Position numbers and translations under genes: made by a program. This document shows, in pieces, positions 47,981 through 57,450 of a DNA stretch of 64,000 bases. Source of the DNA: Azadirachta indica (taxonomy: Eukaryota; Streptophyta; Magnoliopsida; Sapindales; Meliaceae); the NCBI GenBank assembly GCA_022749755.1, contig CM040451.1, positions 1,240,001 through 1,304,000 of the forward strand, read 5' to 3'. The notes beneath the pieces are model-generated. The model saw only the letters and a list, made by a program, of their open reading frames with translations, had not been told where the DNA came from and did no database searches. How positions within the stretch are numbered: position 1 is the first letter of the stretch; the number at the start of each line of letters is the position of its first letter.

Positions 47981-48822
47981 TGTTTTCTTTTTTCCTCTTC
48001 CACGGTTCCACCATATCTTTTCCATTAGATATCATTTTTCTATGACAAATCTATTAAATCCCCAGTAATACTCCACCCAATCTTCACAAATCTCGACCCA
48101 CGCCTGTTATACAGCACCAAAGGCACCGACACATCAACAACGCCGGTCACCAAGACAGGCAACATGGCAAACATGCTTGCGACGCGACTAAAGTTGTTGC
48201 TTGGCAGTTGCAACGGTCACTAATGATTTTTTACCCTAGATCTTTTTTTTTTTTTTAATGGATTGAATTTAATTTGTATTTTGAACATATTAACGAAGTG
48301 ATATTCATTATAGTTAATTCATTAATATTTTTTTTAATGGATAGAATTGGGTCTGCATTATTTTTTTAATTATTTTAATAGATAAAATTATAATTAAAAA
48401 GATAATTTTTATGTTATTTGGATAAATAAGTAAATGGGCAAATGGGTTAATTGTGTTGTGTTGATTTAAATGGGTAAATGGTTTAGTAAACGTCTTGGGT
48501 AAATGGGTTAATAATTGTGCCGTGTTAATTTAAATGTGTCATCAAATAAACGAAGTAATGGGTTATTAATTGAGTTAATGGGTAGTGTTATTATTAATTG
48601 AGTTTATGGGTCTAACTCAATAAGTAGAGCCCTAAATGGGTTGTTAGAATTAATAAGTAGGTTGATTTTATGTTTCGTCTTATTTTACTTTCTGATGTGA
48701 TCACTCACTGCTTAGCTAGGCGAGAGTTTCAGTTACTCAGTAAAATTAAGGCTATGCATTTCTATCCCTTTTTTTCTCTTTTTTTTCCTTTTTTCTTTTT
48801 CTTTTCTTTTTAGTGTGAATCA
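47981..48822. other. Unmatched stretch left of the scaffold gap
   Basis: No counterpart in U1 or U2. It includes a moderately GC-rich patch (48090-48230) and, at 48420-48620, repeated AAATGGGTTAAT/AATGGGTAAATGG motifs. It ends in a pyrimidine-rich run just before the gap. No gene is recognised. Confidence 0.45.
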
Positions 48823-48922
48823 NNNNNNNNNNNNNNNNNNNNNNNNNNNNNNNNNNNNNNNNNNNNNNNNNNNNNNNNNNNNNNNNNNNNNNNNNNNNNN
48901 NNNNNNNNNNNNNNNNNNNNNN
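48823..48922. other. Assembly gap (100 N)
   Basis: Exactly 100 N, a conventional scaffold gap of unknown true size. Order and orientation across it are not proven by sequence. Confidence 0.98.
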
Positions 48923-49095
48923 CTTTCTATGATAATCTTTCTTAAGACCATAATCCTCAATCTTGCTTATTGCCTCAAGAAAAAGCTCTTGATCTTTTGT
49001 AAAAACATTCAGCTCTGTATCAGTGCTAAATGTGGAGGTTTAATCATCTACTTGGAATTCTTCTTCAAAACTATCATATTGATGATTGTTTGAAT
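48923..49095 (-). other. Possible coding relic next to the gap
   Basis: On the minus strand one frame is open for about 40 codons up to the gap, reading TELNVFTKDQELFLEAISKI then EDYGLKKDYHRK. It has an acidic/basic composition unlike random AT-rich DNA. Upstream in the same frame is an acidic stretch (SFEEEFQVDD) before a stop. I do not recognise the family. It could be part of a retroelement or host gene cut by the gap. Confidence 0.3.
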
Positions 49096-49103
49096 TAGAA
49101 GCA

Positions 49104-49142
49104 TCAAGCAAAAATATATATGTGTGTGTGTGTGTGTGTGTG
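49104..49142. repeat. (TA)n(TG)n microsatellite
   Basis: A short TA run followed by about 12 TG units. Confidence 0.9.
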
Positions 49143-49311
49143 GGGTGTCGGCTCTATAGAAATAATTAGATATAAAGGGTATTAGTTTAGTGTTTGGTAA
49201 ATTTTATTTTCGAAAGTGCCTTAAATTTTAAACAAAGTTTTGTAAGCTTGGTAAATCTTATTGCTAAAATGTTGCAGTAATACTAATTACTAACATATAC
49301 ATAGTGAATAA

Positions 49312-49716
49312 TGCGACTTTTCCATTTTGAACTTCAAAATTTGTCAACTATGTATCTCCTATCTCACGTAATAAGTCAAGTTCCAATAGTTCGGACATTC
49401 TAATTCTTATCCTATATTTTGTTAATTCTTTTTTTAACTATTTTAACTGTTCGAACTTTGAGCAGCATTCATGTAAAGGATAACGATTTTTTTATATATA
49501 AAACAAAAGAAAATATATCCATACTAAAATCACTATACTATTTCGAACTACAAAATAAAATTTTGGTTTTGTTGATAAATACAAAACAAAGCTTATTAGA
49601 CAATACATGAAAACTAATACTCTTAATCAATGCAAAACAAGAAGTCTATTGAGATCGACATGATAAATTATTAATATGGACCTTTTTTTCTTTTTATAAG
49701 AACAACATCTAAATGT
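49312..49716 (-). repeat. 3' flank shared with the intact minus-strand BBE-like gene
   Basis: CTTTTCCATTTTGAACTTCAAAATTTGTCAACTATGTATCTCC and CAAACTTTGAGCAGCATTCAT-like stretches match 61514-61675, downstream of the gene at 61864-63492. The pseudogene at 49717 was therefore duplicated together with its 3' flank. Confidence 0.7.
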
Positions 49717-50790
49717 TTAATCATCCTTCTTCTTCCTCCAACCTCGAAGTGGTGGGATGCTTTATTCATTTTTGAAGAAATTACCATGATAAATCTTAGT
49801 CTTCACACGAACCAATCTGTCAAAATTGTTCTTGAAATATTTTTTTCCCGCAAATGCTGGCTTTTTTGTAGCTTGTGTAGCCTTTGTTATTTGTTCCAAT
49901 GTTAAGATCCCTGTAATTGATATATGCTGCTTGTGGATTCTTAGAAACATATGGAGTCAAAAACTTGTACAGATCTTTTATCCAGTTTATGAGCCTTCAT
50001 ACCAGTGAAGGAATTTTGTACAGGGAGTGCTGAATTTTGTATATGTTTCTAGCTCTGTAAAGGAATGGAATTTCGGACTCTAAAATCCCACTCATTTTTC
50101 CACCATATGGAATGATGACCAGCTGAGTAGTATTTGCTTCTTCTTCATAAAACCTTTCGTATATTCCTTCCAATGGAATTTCAGGCAAAAGTTCTCTAAC
50201 TTTAATATTTTAGATTTTCCTTTGAAAGCTCCTCCGAAGCTAATAGTCCTGTTAGTTAATGGATCCAATTCCATAATTCTCCGATTTGGTATCCACCAAA
50301 GCAGAGAATAGATTAAGCCTAGGTAATTTCGTGGCAATGTTCTTTCACTACACCAAGTTTAGGAAACCTCTCTTGTATCATGACAAGAGCTTGTTAACTA
50401 AGTAACAAGGATTGGAATGTAGCTTGCATTGTTCTCGTTGCTTCTGTATTCAAACCTCTTGAGAACAAAATGATGTATAAATTTTCAGGGAACTTTATTT
50501 GCAACATGTCATAAATCTTGGTTAAATTTTGCTCCAAGGTTTTCTGGACTGTGATTACAGTAACAGTTATGGAACATTAACTAACTTACGATGACTCCAA
50601 AGATAGATCCTCCACCTCCCCGATTAGGCCAAAAGAGATCTTCTCCCATTGATTTTCGATTAAAAAATGTCCCATGAACATCAATCAAATAAGTGTCAAC
50701 TTCATTATCAGCAGCAAGGCGATATTTACGCAACAATATGCCAAACTTTCCCCTACTGGCATGCGCACCAATAGGGGCGAAGGTAAATAC
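49717..50790 (-). pseudogene. BBE-like pseudogene, C-terminal two thirds
   Basis: A paralogue of the gene at 61864-63492. Readable minus-strand pieces include FNRKSMGEDLFWPNRGGGGS, IFGVIVS then stop, PYGGKMSGILESEIPFLYRA, KKYFKNNFDRLVRVKTK and GNFFKNE. The Gln of the family's NEQS motif became a stop (CAA to TAA). There are further shifts and small deletions (around 50000 and 50200). Homology fades just past the GGH-SGGG segment, at about 50785. The signal peptide, the FAD-linked His and, in practice, the Cys region are missing, and a G-rich run marks the break. It lies in a stretch foreign to U3, next to the scaffold gap. Confidence 0.85.
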
Positions 50791-52379
50791 CTAAGGGAGG
50801 GGGAGGGGGGGGGAAATGACTGAAAAATGAAGTTAATCAAATAATATTTTAAAAATAATAAATAAACTCAAGGGTAAATTTGAAAAATAAGAGTTAAATT
50901 GTATATAAATTTAACAAAAAAGATTAAAATATAAATATTATAATAAAAAATTTAAAAAATTTTGTAAGGCCTGGGGGTTACGTCCCTTCAGCCTTGAGGC
51001 GCTTCACCCCTGCACACCAATTCAAAAAAAATGCATTTGACCCCCATAAAGTTTGAAATAACAATCAACTTTCCTCGTACTATTTCAAAAATGCTTTGGA
51101 CACTCTCACTGTTTGCTCCGTCTCATTTAGAAAATGTACTTTTTAGACAATTACTTCAATATCCTTTGATGGTAACATGTGGGCTCGATTTTCATTTATC
51201 TACAATAAAATATATTTTTAAATAAATTAAATTTATTTATAAATTATTTATCTAATCTCTCTCTCTTCTATTTTTCATTTTCTTCTTCACTAGAAACACA
51301 CTCCACTCACCCAACTCATCTAGAATTACTTATCTTAATGGGTTTCGGTGTTGTTTTTAAATTTTTTTTCTTAATTTAAAAAAAAATCAAAAACTTTAAA
51401 TCAAAAGGATAAACTCATAATCAAAACTTGGATAAACGAATTTATAGTAATTTTGACATTGATAATGCACAAATACAATCTATTAACAAAAAAAAAAGTT
51501 TTAATATTGAGATAATTTAATAAGTATTGAATTATAATTACAATTAATTACAAAAATATTTTATTATAAACTTGTCTTTTCACATCTCTTTTAATTAGGA
51601 TTAAATTACACTAATTTAACTTCTAGTCTTGTCTTAAGAATATAAGTTGCATTAAACTAGGATTACGTGAACTGAGCTGTGTCCCACAATTACTCCATAT
51701 TACAGACTATAAAAAGTGATATGATTCCACTCAAGAGGGTATTAAAAAATCATGATTCTATGGGGTAATCTTAGAGATCACAAAGGCTTAGAACGTGTTC
51801 TCTTCTTCCCCACATCATTAGCTTTTTGGTCATCTTACTGTCCCAGTTAGCCTTGAAACATAACCCTAAGTGCCCTCTCATTGGCCTGAATCTATAGATA
51901 TTAATCTAGCTATCTTTCAAACAACTGAAACGCCTTCCCATAGCTTTAGAGTTAGTAGTTGCAGAAGAATTTACTGAATACCACTAAGAGCTGGTTAATG
52001 CTTAATCAATATTAATCTAGTCATGACCTACTCTTAAAACCATTATATTCTTTTTTATTGTTACTGGAACTAATTTATTCCCGTACACTGTAGACTCACG
52101 GGTCAGGCTTTGTGCTTTTGCTAAATATTGCAGGTATAGTAGGAAGGTATAATAGCAATGGTAGAGAATCTCTCTAGATAAGTTCAGGCTAATTTCATAA
52201 GGTTACAACATCCTGTTTCTTGGTTCACTCATTGAGACCCAAAGGACATGGTGGGTCTTGACCCCTGTAACTCAAAAAGAGTGTGAAAGCTGAATTTAGA
52301 TCTAGAGCCCAGCAGAATTGAAGCTCACCGAGAGTGATACAAAGCCTACTCAAGAGATCAAGCAATCACAATTTAACGC
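50791..52379. other. Spacer between the truncated BBE relic and U3-like sequence
   Basis: It begins with a G-rich run (about 50790-50814). A small GC-rich patch (GGCCTGGGGGTTACGTCCC) is at about 50968. The 64-codon frame at 51031-51225 and the surroundings have no recognisable family features. Confidence 0.45.
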
Positions 52380-52836
52380 ACAGATTAAGTAGATTTATAT
52401 TTCAATCTCATTTAAACTTTAAACAAAAAAACAAACGCCACTTCAATCTATTACAAATATTTATAGAAGTTAACCCTTACCTAGACATGAGAAGATTTAA
52501 AAATTTGAACCTTTTGGATGAGGTGGAAATGGGTAAGTACTACTAAATGTTCTTATTTATTTTGTATGGATATTGAATATATCTTGGTTTTTAACTATTC
52601 GTTTGTTTTAATTTAGCACTAAAAAATTTGTAGTTATATTCCAATAAAATTAAGTTAAATTTTGCACTTAATGTTGAATATACATATCTAAATGAGTTCA
52701 TGTAATTTAAAAAAATTCTTATAATAATTAAACTTCACTTTGTTTTTCATATATATAGTTTACTGATCAGATCATCTATAAAATTAGTCAAATGAAAAAT
52801 TTATAATATTTTAATAAATATTTAGATATGTATATT
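52380..52836. repeat. U3 spacer, equals U1 13745-14150 and U2 30120-30480
   Basis: It shares GGATGAGGTGGAAATG, TACTACTAAATGTTC and TTAATGTTGAATA-ACATATCTAAAT. It then joins, through TTATAATATTTTAATAAATATTT, to the F5 element. Confidence 0.6.
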
Positions 52837-53709
52837 GGATCAGGATCCTCTTTTGATTTTTTTTATTCTTAGGTTTTAAAGATCTATAGACACGTGTCAT
52901 ATTTAACAATCAATGGCTAAGATTACATTTTAATAATTTTTGTCAATTAATTATAATTTTTATCATTTAACCAATAAGGTTAAAAAAGAAAACCAAATTC
53001 AACAATTATGAAGAGGGCGCTATTTCGCCGGAATTATATTGTTTGATAGTTAGAAGGACTACCAACCATTACCAAAATTGATCAAGAGCCCCACTGTCTT
53101 GCACCCAAAAAACATAAATCATGGACTTCCAAAATTCGAAAAAAAATCAAAAGCTATAAGGTGATGTGGTCGCAAAGAGTACAAGTAGTGTTGCTACGCT
53201 AGCAATGTCAATTTTTCCTTCTTGTTCACAGCCGTATACAACGGCAATAGCGACAATATCTCTAGTGGTTAAAGTTTTAACTGTGAAATGGGTGCACCAA
53301 GGACATATATACCAGATCCAAAGGAAAGTTTGAAGACCAAGAATTGTGTTTAACCCCAGAGATGAGAAGTGAGGGATTTATGTTTTTTGGGTGGAGGATG
53401 GTGCCATCCTTAAACAATGCCTTTAGCGGCACCATACACAATGTCTTTGCTTTTGTTGATTGGAGGCGGTGGCCGAAACTAGGAAAGGATGATGGTGGGC
53501 AGAACCAAGAAAGAATTAAAATAATGTTTGGGTTGGTTGATTAAAAAGTAATAGAAAATAATAATTTTTGCATTTAGTTACAATAACTATAATAATAAAT
53601 TAATTAAATTAATTAAAATGTAATCTAAGCTGTTTATTTTCAAGGATGTCACATGTCAATGAATCTTTAAAAGACAAAGATAGCCTAGACCAAGAGAGGA
53701 TCCAGGTCC
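52837..53709. mobile_element. 0.87-kb MULE-like MITE with long inverted ends (family F5)
   Basis: The left arm GGATCAGGATCCTCTTTTG and the reversed right arm GGACCTGGATCCTCTCTTGG are inverted repeats. They extend about 100 bp through AAAGAT-TA-GACA-GTG-CAT and CTAAGATTACATTTTAAT. ATATT is repeated on both flanks. U2 has the empty site at about 38048 (AAATATTTGTATTATTAATG). A GC-richer core at 53150-53540 contains a 66-codon frame (53344-53544) of unknown meaning, possibly captured sequence. Confidence 0.75.
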
Positions 53710-53739
53710 ATATTATTAATATGTTAATTCAAATAAATA

Positions 53740-53996
53740 AAAATAATAATATTTATATTTCATTTTGTAGTTTGAATTTTCTTGGTCAAATAGAGAGGAG
53801 ATTACTTATTTAATTGATCTTCTATTATATTCTTTAATAAAATAATAATCTGAAAGATAATTGAGAGCTTAGATAAATTCTGAATCCAAAGAAAGGATTG
53901 GAAAGCCAAATCATGATTTGTTTTCTTAGTTTCTCATTATAAATATTAAACAACCCTTGAGCCTAATGTCTCTCCACTTATCAAAATAAACTAGAA
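53740..53996 (+). promoter_or_regulatory. Promoter remnant of the third BBE-like copy
   Basis: TATAAATA at 53938-53945, 52 bp before the ATG, and CTTGGTCAAA (W-box complement) at about 53778-53787 are kept although the gene is dead. Confidence 0.55.
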
Positions 53997-55158
53997 ATGG
54001 AAATTTTGAGGCTTACGAAGCTTTCATTGCTCTCAATTCTTCTTCTTTTGTCTATAACTTCATAGAGAGCAACAGCAACTCTCGATAAACTCTATGGAGA
54101 TTTTCTACAATGTCTTTTCAACCATTCTTAGCTTTCTCATCTGATTTCCTTAGCTATTTTTACTCCCTAAAACTCTTCATATATTCCTCTATATTGCAAG
54201 CTTACATTCGAACCTTCGTTTCAACACAACGTCAACTCTAAAACCTCTGCTTATTATAACTGTTTTGCATGAATTTCATATCCAACTGCCATCATTTGTG
54301 CTCATAAGCATGGCCTACAAATGAAAATCCGAAGTGGACAGCATAACTACAAGGGAATATCTTACGTTTCCGAAGTCCTATTCTTCGTCCTGGACATGTT
54401 CAACCTTCGCTCGATTGATGTTGAAATAAAAAATGAGAGGTTCAAACTGGAGCAACCCTGGGGGAACTTTACTATCGCATTTCTGAAAAAACCAAAACTC
54501 ATGGCTTCTCGGCTAGGGTTTATCCCACAGTCGGCATTGGCGATCATTTTGGTGGTTATGGCTGTGACAATATGATGAAAAAATATGGGCTGATAGTCGA
54601 TCATATGGCGATACAAAGCTTATAGACATAAATGGAAGACTTCTGGATAGAAAATCCATGGGTGATGATCTATTTTAGTCTATCAAAGGAGGAGCAGCAG
54701 CAAGTTTTGGAGTTGTTCTTGCTTATAAATTCAATCTTGTCCGTGATCCGAAAGCAGTCACTATCTTCCCGATTACAAGGACTCTGGAAGAAAATGCGGC
54801 TGAGATTATGGATCAATGGCAACACGTTGTGGAGAGGCTGCCCCAAGAACTCTTCATCAGGCTCGGACTTGACGTTGTAAACAGCACGCAAACTGCGGAG
54901 AAGATTTTTAGAGCTACATTTATTTCCTTGTTCCTTGGCGATTCTCAAAAACCTCTTTCCATTAAGAATGAAAGTCTTCTTAAACTGGGTTTAGTTCAAT
55001 CCAACTGACGATTTCTGAAGATAAAATCAGATTATGTTAAGAAGCCAATTCCAAAAGATGGCCTAGAATTTATATAGAAAAGGATGATTGAACTAGAGAG
55101 ACCAACGATGGCTTTCAACCCTTACAGCGGCAGAATGGCTAAGATTCTATCGACGGCA

Positions 55159-56651
55159 ATTTGTTGTGTGATTTACCAATACAAGTATACTTATCACAAA
55201 ACAAGTAATATAGTGTAAGTGAAGTATTATTCCCATGAGAAGTATTAATCTAATAAGTATCGAAGATGGTCATTCCCAAATTTATCTGAAGATTTAATTA
55301 TAATGTGGATGAGAAAATAAAATAGATTAAAGAAAATTAATAAACAAAACTAAGAGAAATTCCGATGAATATAAAATCTAAGGCTAATGATTTAATCCTA
55401 TTTACTCGCATCTAATTCTTCAAGTTATATTTTCCAATTAATTAACCAGGTCACTATTGTGATCACTTAGTTCTATTCAACTGTCTCTTTCGAAATCAAT
55501 TGAAACTATTTCATGTTTACGCATTTACTATATCTCTATTTAAATGTTAAATAAATGAAAATGCATTATAAACAATAGTGATCCTAAAGTCATTACACAA
55601 ACCATATTAATACACATTTGTTTAATATGCAATTTATGGTATTTACCACACAATCTAAACATAACAAATACTTGTCAGTATCTATCGGTTCACAATTTAA
55701 TTACTTAATGGCTGATTAATTAAACGCATTATAATCATGACAAATATGCAACATGGAAGTATTAATCAAGAATAAAACAATATTAGAATATAGATGCTTT
55801 CAATTGATCAAATCATTGCCCTAGATGTTGAATCTAGCCACTCATTAGAAGGTGTTCCAATCCAAACATAAAAAATTCAACAATTGATAATATAATCTCA
55901 TTAAACACAAAATTATTTAATTCAAGACAAATATAAGATAGGAGAGGAGATAAAATTATGAGTTGGGCAACTTTATTCTTCAACACTTCATGCTTCCTTC
56001 CTTATCTTCCTCAAAATACAGCCCTCTCTTTAATTTTCTCTTTATCCCTGTCTAACTTTCTTCTTTGTCAAGGAATCTCTCTTTCCAAAAGTGGCTTAAT
56101 CTTTCAAACCCTTAAAACATATAAACCTAATTCTACCCTAAATCAAGCCATCAAAATATGATCATATGGCTCAAATTTAGCCCAAAAAAATCGTTAATTT
56201 TGAGTCTAGCAGACATAGGGGAGCTAGAACAACGCAGCAGTGGTGGTGTGGCCATGCTGCTTGGTGGCCAAGCTGCACCATTAATTCTACCTAGGGGCAC
56301 ATTGCATGATGCAGTCGTGCCATGGTTGGTGCAGTTGTGCTATGCATGGCTTCCCTTATTTTGAAAATATGGCAAATTGGTCCCCAAAAGCTTTGCAATT
56401 TGGTCTCCAAACATCTTGCATTTCGGCCCCCAAATATCTTGCATTTTGGTTCCCAGATCAGACTTCTTCTTTGTTTCTTTTTCGAGTCGTTTAATTTCTT
56501 TTGGAGCCAAAAATCCTTTTGGATGACCAAATTCTATCATTTTTGCACAATAAAACTCAAACACATCAAATATTAACAAAGCGTAAGAAATTATCAAAAA
56601 AATTTAATTTTAAAAGTGACTGATAAGCAAGTATTTTATGCACTTATCACA
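55159..56651. mobile_element. 1.5-kb insertion in the third BBE-like copy
   Basis: The two related genes are continuous here (GACGGCAGT-CC). The insert starts ATTTGTTGTGTGATTTACC and ends CACTTATCACA. Each end carries an imperfect palindrome starting GTGA and ending ATCAC (55168-55197 and 56616-56650), and the two are similar to each other. No clear target duplication is seen (at most CA). The left half is AT-rich and the right half (56160-56600) is GC-richer, with short open frames on both strands that I cannot assign. The family is unknown. It is probably non-autonomous. Confidence 0.75.
56369..56463. repeat. Four imperfect 23-24-bp tandem units inside the insertion
   Basis: The units read ATGGCAAATTGGTCCCCAAA, TTGCAATTTGGTCTCCAAAC, TGCATTTCGGCCCCCAAATA and TGCATTTTGGTTCCCAGATC (each followed by a few bases). 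On the opposite strand they create the periodic GTK/GPK-like peptide of the 85-codon frame at 56340-56597. Confidence 0.65.
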
Positions 56652-57001
56652 GTGCCATTTTCACGTAGAGCTGGAAACTTATGGAAGATTTAGTATTTAG
56701 CCGATTGGAATGAATGAGCAGACAATATAGCAAATCGTTATATAAATGCAACTAGGAAACTTTACAATTACATGTCTCCTTTTTGTGTCGAAGAATCCAA
56801 GAGAGGCATTTTTCAACTACATAGATCTAGCTTTGGTTATCAATCACAATGGGAAAGACAACTATATCAAAGGAAAAGCTTATGCGATGAAATTTCTTTG
56901 GCAATTTCAACAGATTGTTAAAGATTAAGACCGAGGTTGATCCTAGAAACTTTTTCAGGAATGAAGAAAGCACTCCAGTTCTTCCACACAAAATGAAGTA
57001 A

Positions 57002-57450
57002 TATTATTGTTGTATTTTATTAAATGTAAGAAGAAGAAAAAATAAGTTTGTTTGATTTGATGAAAATAAAGCAAATCGTATATATTGTTAACTGATCAGA
57101 ATCTGTTTGATATTCTAATTTTCCAGTAAAGCAAAAGTTTAGCTGATAGAGATTTGAGTAAAAAATTTCAGAATCACACAGGTGATTAGTGAATGTTATT
57201 TGATTGATTAACTAAAATGTCATATCCAAATATCTATCGTTGCGATTTTATCTTTCAGGCCAGCCCACAGTAATATAATTTGTACGTAATATATTTATTA
57301 GGTTAAATATTTTAACTTCATATTAAGAAAAATGAACAAGTAGAACATTTAGTAATTCAATTTTTATATTTTAAATATTTATTAAATAAGAAAATCAACT
57401 AATCTCCTGTGCTTTCTGGATAGTATTGTAAAAGTTAATCTTCTGCAGCT
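57002..57450 (+). repeat. 3' flank of the third BBE-like copy
   Basis: It matches 19980-20260, then skips the F1 element and resumes at the GCTTTCTGGATAGTA segment (57411-57425, as at 20831). The poly(A) hexamer has decayed (AGTAAA instead of AATAAA). Confidence 0.65.

Larger units (their letters stand above)
53997..57001 (+). pseudogene. BBE-like pseudogene split by a 1.5-kb insertion
   Basis: Its start matches the intact gene (MEILRLTKLSLLSIL), but the signal-peptide Trp codon is TAG (about 54063). More stops follow: the Trp of DLFWAI is TAG (about 54675) and the Trp of EFIWKR is TAG (about 55073). The remainder is legible: RSGQHNYKG (second Gly of the FAD-His motif lost), DRKSMGDDLF, QELFIRLGLDVVNSTQT. 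The Cys motif is mutated: the CPT Cys is not recoverable. A 97-bp piece is missing at about 55005, between two ACTG tetramers. At 55158 a foreign element begins, and the gene resumes at 56652 with the PF-x-RAGNLWKI-equivalent and ends at TAA 56999-57001. Frames shift in both parts. Confidence 0.9.

Noticed and set aside
48815..49093. 92-codon frame crossing the N run
   Set aside because: The frame depends on translating 100 undefined bases, so it has no meaning.
56291..56597. Overlapping 79- to 85-codon frames with periodic GPK-like units
   Set aside because: The periodicity comes from the 23-24-bp tandem units on DNA level; frames are open on both strands, so they are not evidence of a protein.
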